Below are positions 42,302-45,124 of a stretch of 45,124 nucleotides of DNA, piece by piece; position 1 is the stretch's first letter, and each line of letters begins with the position of its first letter. The translations under genes and the position numbers were made by a program. The stretch lies in the NCBI GenBank assembly GCA_028281445.1, contig JANQJW010000120.1:1-45124 (forward strand). Direction: 5' to 3'. The stretch is from Planctomycetota bacterium (GTDB lineage: Bacteria; Planctomycetota; PLA2; JAEUHO01). The notes beneath the pieces were generated by a model, which saw only the letters and a list, made by a program, of their open reading frames with translations, was not told where the DNA came from and did not search any database.

Positions 42302-43528
42302 ATGGAGACCACAAACGCGCGTCCCGACCTCGCCACCATTCGCTCGCACTTCCCGGCGCTGACGCAGAGCACGCTCTTTCTCGAGAACGCGGGCGGGTCG
42401 CAGGTGCCGGCTGTCGTCGCCGACGCCATGCACACCTACATGCGCGAGACCTACGTGCAGCTCGACGCGCCGTACGCGCTGTCCCAGCGGAGCACCCAGG
42501 TCGTCGAGGGCGCACACGACGACACGAAGGTGCTGATGAACGCCGGAGCCGTCGGCGAGGTCGTGCTCGGCCATTCCTCTTCGTGGCTCTTTCGGATGCT
42601 CGCGGACTGCTACGCAGAGGCGATTCAAGAAGGGGACGAGATCGTCGTGGCCGAGTCCGGTCACGAGGCCAACGTCGGGCCCTGGCTGCGGCTCGAGCGC
42701 TACGGCGCGAAGATCCGGTGGTGGCGCGTGGACCCGGCGACGGGCGAGTCCACGCTGGACGCATTGCGCGATGTGATGAGCGAGCGCACGAAGATCGTTG
42801 CCTTCCCGCACGTGTCCAACCTTCTGGGCGCGATCGTCGACATCGAGGCCGTCACCCAGGTCGCGCACGCGGTCGGCGCGAAGGTCGTCGTCGACGGCGT
42901 GGCCTTCGCACCGCACCGGGCGATCGACGTCGAGGCATGGGGCGTCGACTGGTACGGCTACTCGGCCTACAAGGTCTACGGCCCGCATGTCGGTGCGCTC
43001 TTCGGTCGTCACGAGGCGTTTGCCGAGCTGGAAGGACCGAATCACTTCTTCGTCGCCAAGGACGCCGTGCCCTACAAGTTCGAGCTCGGCGGTGTCGCGC
43101 ACGAGGGTGCAGCGGGCATCCTCGCGTTACGCAGCTACCTGCAGTTCCTTGCGGGCCGCGACGAGTACGACCGCCGTACCGTCACGGAGGCGTTCGACGT
43201 CATGGCGGCGTACGAGCAGCCGCTCCAGGAACGGCTCGTCGGCTACGCGAACGCACACCCGCGCCTGCGCATGATAGGCCCCGACCATGCAACCCTGGAT
43301 CGGGTCGCGACCGTGAGCTTCGTGCACGAGTCGAAGTCCTCCGAATCGATCTCGCTTGCGGCCAACGCAGAAGACATCGGAATTCGTTTCGGCCACATGT
43401 ATGCACACCGGCTGTGCACCGCGGTGGGGCTGGACCCCGCCGACGGCGTCGTACGCGTGAGCTGCGTCCACTACAACACGCCGGAAGAGGTAGACCGCCT
43501 GCTCGACGTGCTCGACCCGGTTCTCTGA
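42302..43528 (+). CDS. Class V aminotransferase (cysteine desulfurase-like)
   Basis: 408 residues, ATG at 42302. A fold-type I PLP enzyme: early LENAGGSQVP (28-36), His121 in ESGHEANVGPW stacking on the cofactor, Asp198 in KVVVDGVAF, and the Schiff-base Lys224 in YSAYKVYGPH. The second half follows the family (FELGGVAHEGAAGI, VRVSCVHYNTPEE). It resembles the cysteine desulfurase-like subgroup used in side metabolism rather than the housekeeping IscS. A conserved active-site Cys of IscS type is not evident. The substrate is not predictable from sequence. Confidence 0.85.
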   Translation: METTNARPDLATIRSHFPALTQSTLFLENAGGSQVPAVVADAMHTYMRETYVQLDAPYALSQRSTQVVEGAHDDTKVLMNAGAVGEVVLGHSSSWLFRMLADCYAEAIQEGDEIVVAESGHEANVGPWLRLERYGAKIRWWRVDPATGESTLDALRDVMSERTKIVAFPHVSNLLGAIVDIEAVTQVAHAVGAKVVVDGVAFAPHRAIDVEAWGVDWYGYSAYKVYGPHVGALFGRHEAFAELEGPNHFFVAKDAVPYKFELGGVAHEGAAGILALRSYLQFLAGRDEYDRRTVTEAFDVMAAYEQPLQERLVGYANAHPRLRMIGPDHATLDRVATVSFVHESKSSESISLAANAEDIGIRFGHMYAHRLCTAVGLDPADGVVRVSCVHYNTPEEVDRLLDVLDPVL

Positions 43529-43535
43529 CCGCGGG

Positions 43536-45124
43536 CTACGCACTCATGATGGCGGCGTGGAGCCGGACGCCGTCGACGAACGAGGCGCGATGTGCTTCGG
43601 GGAGGTGCGCACGCTCCTCTTCCAGCATCGCCTTGGCAGCCTCTAGTCGTGCCCGATCTCCTGTGGCGCGCCACAGGAGGAAGCCGCACTCGAGGCGTTG
43701 CACGTAGCGCAGCTTCTCTTCGAGCTCGTCGTATCGCGCCGCCGCCTCGTCGCCGCCTTCGCCGGTGATTGCCGCGCGACGAACGACGGAGAGCGCCTCC
43801 GTGTCGGCGGCGTTCACTTCCACGGCAAGCGCGTAGGCGTCATCGAGATGGCCGACTGCGCGCTCCGCGTCGCGTTCGAGCTCGGCCGCCATCCCGAGAT
43901 GGTGCTTGGTGTCCGCGAGGCCACGCTGGTCGTCGAGCTCTTCACGGATGGCAGCGGCGGCCTCGAGATGGCGTGTTGCGCTGCCCCCGTCGCCGCGCGC
44001 GATCTCCAATCCACCCAGTCCGTTGAGGACATAGCCCTCTTCCCGTCGCAAGCCTGCGAACCGGCAAATCGATAGCGCTGACTTGAATGTCGACTCTGCG
44101 CGGGCCGTTTCACCGAGCCGTTGGTGTACGTGAGCCAGGTTCAGCAGCGCGACCGCTTCCCCTGCTCGCCACGCCAGCGCCCGCGCGCGCGAGAGACTGT
44201 CTTCGTAGCGTGTCTTCGCGTCGAGCAGGCGGCCGCTGTCGAAGTACACGTTTCCGAGATTGCTGCATGTCGACGCCTCGTTGCGCAGGTCGCCGCTCTT
44301 GCGCTGGATCTCGATCGCGCGCTCGGCCAGCGGCGCGGCTTCCGCCACGCGACCGGTCTCGTGCATCAACACGGACAGGTTCGCCAAGCCGCGGGAGAGC
44401 AGGCCTGTGTGGTTCTGCTCCGTGGCGAACCGGATCACCTCGCGTTGGCACCGCTCCGCTTCGTCGTACCGGCCGGAGAGCCATTCGGCCTGTCCGATCC
44501 AGCCTTGAACCTGCCCCTCGTAGCGCGGGGCGACACTCTCGTCCACCAGATCGCGCGCCTCCCGGAACAGGGCGAGCGCCTCGTCATGCCGGCTGATGCC
44601 CAGCAGCACCGACCCCAGATGCAGCCGCGCGTCGATGCGGATCTCCCGTGCGCCCATGTCGTCCGCTTCGCGGATGGCCTGTTCGATCGCTGCACGCGCG
44701 GCGACGGGGTCGCCGAGGTGGCGCAAGTGCGAGCCGAGCGAGAGCTGCCAGCGCATGTGAAGCGCCGGATCGAGGTCCGGCAGAACGAGAGCGCGCTCCA
44801 GCAGATCGCGCATCGCGTGCACCCGCGCCGTATCCCGAAGTCGCTCCACCGCGCGTTCCACGAGCGGCTTCGCGCAGGCCGGATCGCTGCTACGCAGCCG
44901 GTGGTGGACCACGTCCAGTAACGCTTCCGGATCCAGGCTGTCGGGATCGCCGTCCCAGTCGGGGACCAGCGCGTCGGCGAGGAGACGGTGGATCTCGCCG
45001 CGAAGCGCGGGCGGCAGGCCCTGGTAGATGACCTCACGAACGAGCGGGTGGTCGAACCGAAAGCGCGCGCCTTCGCTGCGCACGAGACCGTGCACGCGCT
45101 CCAGCCGTCCGAGAGCAGACAAGA
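43536..45124 (-). CDS. C-terminal part of an NTPase-TPR regulator (cut by window edge)
   Basis: Open from the right window edge to a TAG at 43536. The visible N-terminal part (RFRFDHPLVREVIYQGLPPA, LRGEIHRLLADALV) is the winged-helix/helical end that follows the AAA-type NTPase in large bacterial signalling proteins. The remaining 450 residues are regular TPRs (GLLSRGLANLSVLMHETGRV, AVALLNLAHVHQRLGETARA, KHHLGMAAELERDAERAVGH). The NTPase and any kinase or cyclase domain would be outside the window. Converges with the aminotransferase gene, 7 nt between stops. Confidence 0.75.
   Translation of the reverse strand, partial: LSALGRLERVHGLVRSEGARFRFDHPLVREVIYQGLPPALRGEIHRLLADALVPDWDGDPDSLDPEALLDVVHHRLRSSDPACAKPLVERAVERLRDTARVHAMRDLLERALVLPDLDPALHMRWQLSLGSHLRHLGDPVAARAAIEQAIREADDMGAREIRIDARLHLGSVLLGISRHDEALALFREARDLVDESVAPRYEGQVQGWIGQAEWLSGRYDEAERCQREVIRFATEQNHTGLLSRGLANLSVLMHETGRVAEAAPLAERAIEIQRKSGDLRNEASTCSNLGNVYFDSGRLLDAKTRYEDSLSRARALAWRAGEAVALLNLAHVHQRLGETARAESTFKSALSICRFAGLRREEGYVLNGLGGLEIARGDGGSATRHLEAAAAIREELDDQRGLADTKHHLGMAAELERDAERAVGHLDDAYALAVEVNAADTEALSVVRRAAITGEGGDEAAARYDELEEKLRYVQRLECGFLLWRATGDRARLEAAKAMLEEERAHLPEAHRASFVDGVRLHAAIMSA

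Noticed and set aside
1..45124. CRISPR array, reverse transcriptase/retron, nucleotide cyclase or gasdermin
   Set aside because: No regularly spaced repeats and no protein with YxDD, cyclase or gasdermin character were found in either strand.

Overview
The window reads as a high-GC bacterial chromosome, most likely Planctomycetota or a similar large-genome phylum. The evidence is indirect: a serine/threonine kinase with an N-terminal acidic leader of planctomycete style, encoded directly behind an ECF sigma factor of the same style; a second sigma factor of its own sub-type; several lipobox lipoproteins; and TPR and CHAT proteins. I see no rRNA, no complete tRNA and no CRISPR array.

Region 1 (about 1-7149) looks like the end of an integrative element. 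It carries small unrecognised genes, a DUF3024 protein, a DNA adenine methylase fused to an excisionase-like helix-turn-helix, a tyrosine recombinase broken by a one-base frameshift, and an RNase H-like hypothetical protein. A tRNA 3'-end-like sequence ending in CCA (7084-7149) closes it and may be the attachment site. A non-coding stretch (1016-1742) holds stacked perfect palindromes and four spaced GGTCTT boxes.

Region 2 (7234-26148) is the most interesting part: nine genes in three tightly packed operons with 4-nt start/stop overlaps. Operon A (minus, 12328 to 7234) encodes a zincin metallopeptidase, a trypsin-like zymogen, an alpha/beta hydrolase and a CHAT/caspase-like peptidase. Operon B (plus, 12430 to 17820), divergent from A, encodes a degenerate CHAT protein, an active-looking CHAT protein and an arthropod-type prophenoloxidase/hemocyanin with all six copper-binding histidines. 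Operon C (minus, 26148 to 17817), convergent with B, encodes a CHAT-NTPase, a 1661-residue STAND NTPase with TPR-like helices, a peptidoglycan-binding-like module and a degenerate CHAT domain, and a second zincin. Together this looks like an NTPase-gated proteolytic conflict system. A trypsin with Arg/Lys specificity next to a prophenoloxidase resembles the arthropod melanization cascade; that functional link is inference.

Region 3 (26255-30102) has an integral membrane protein, a membrane-anchored prokaryotic YEATS protein and a beta-propeller lipoprotein interrupted at a G10 tract. Region 4 (30107-38490) has a secreted M4 metallopeptidase lipoprotein, a membrane-anchored anti-sigma-like regulator and a sigma factor on the minus strand, and divergently a secreted TPR-CHAT protein. 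A nearly identical 27-nt promoter-like motif precedes both the sigma gene and the peptidase gene. Region 5 (38637-45124) has a kinase/ECF sigma pair, a CBM96-like lipoprotein, a class V aminotransferase and the C-terminal part of a TPR regulator cut by the window edge.
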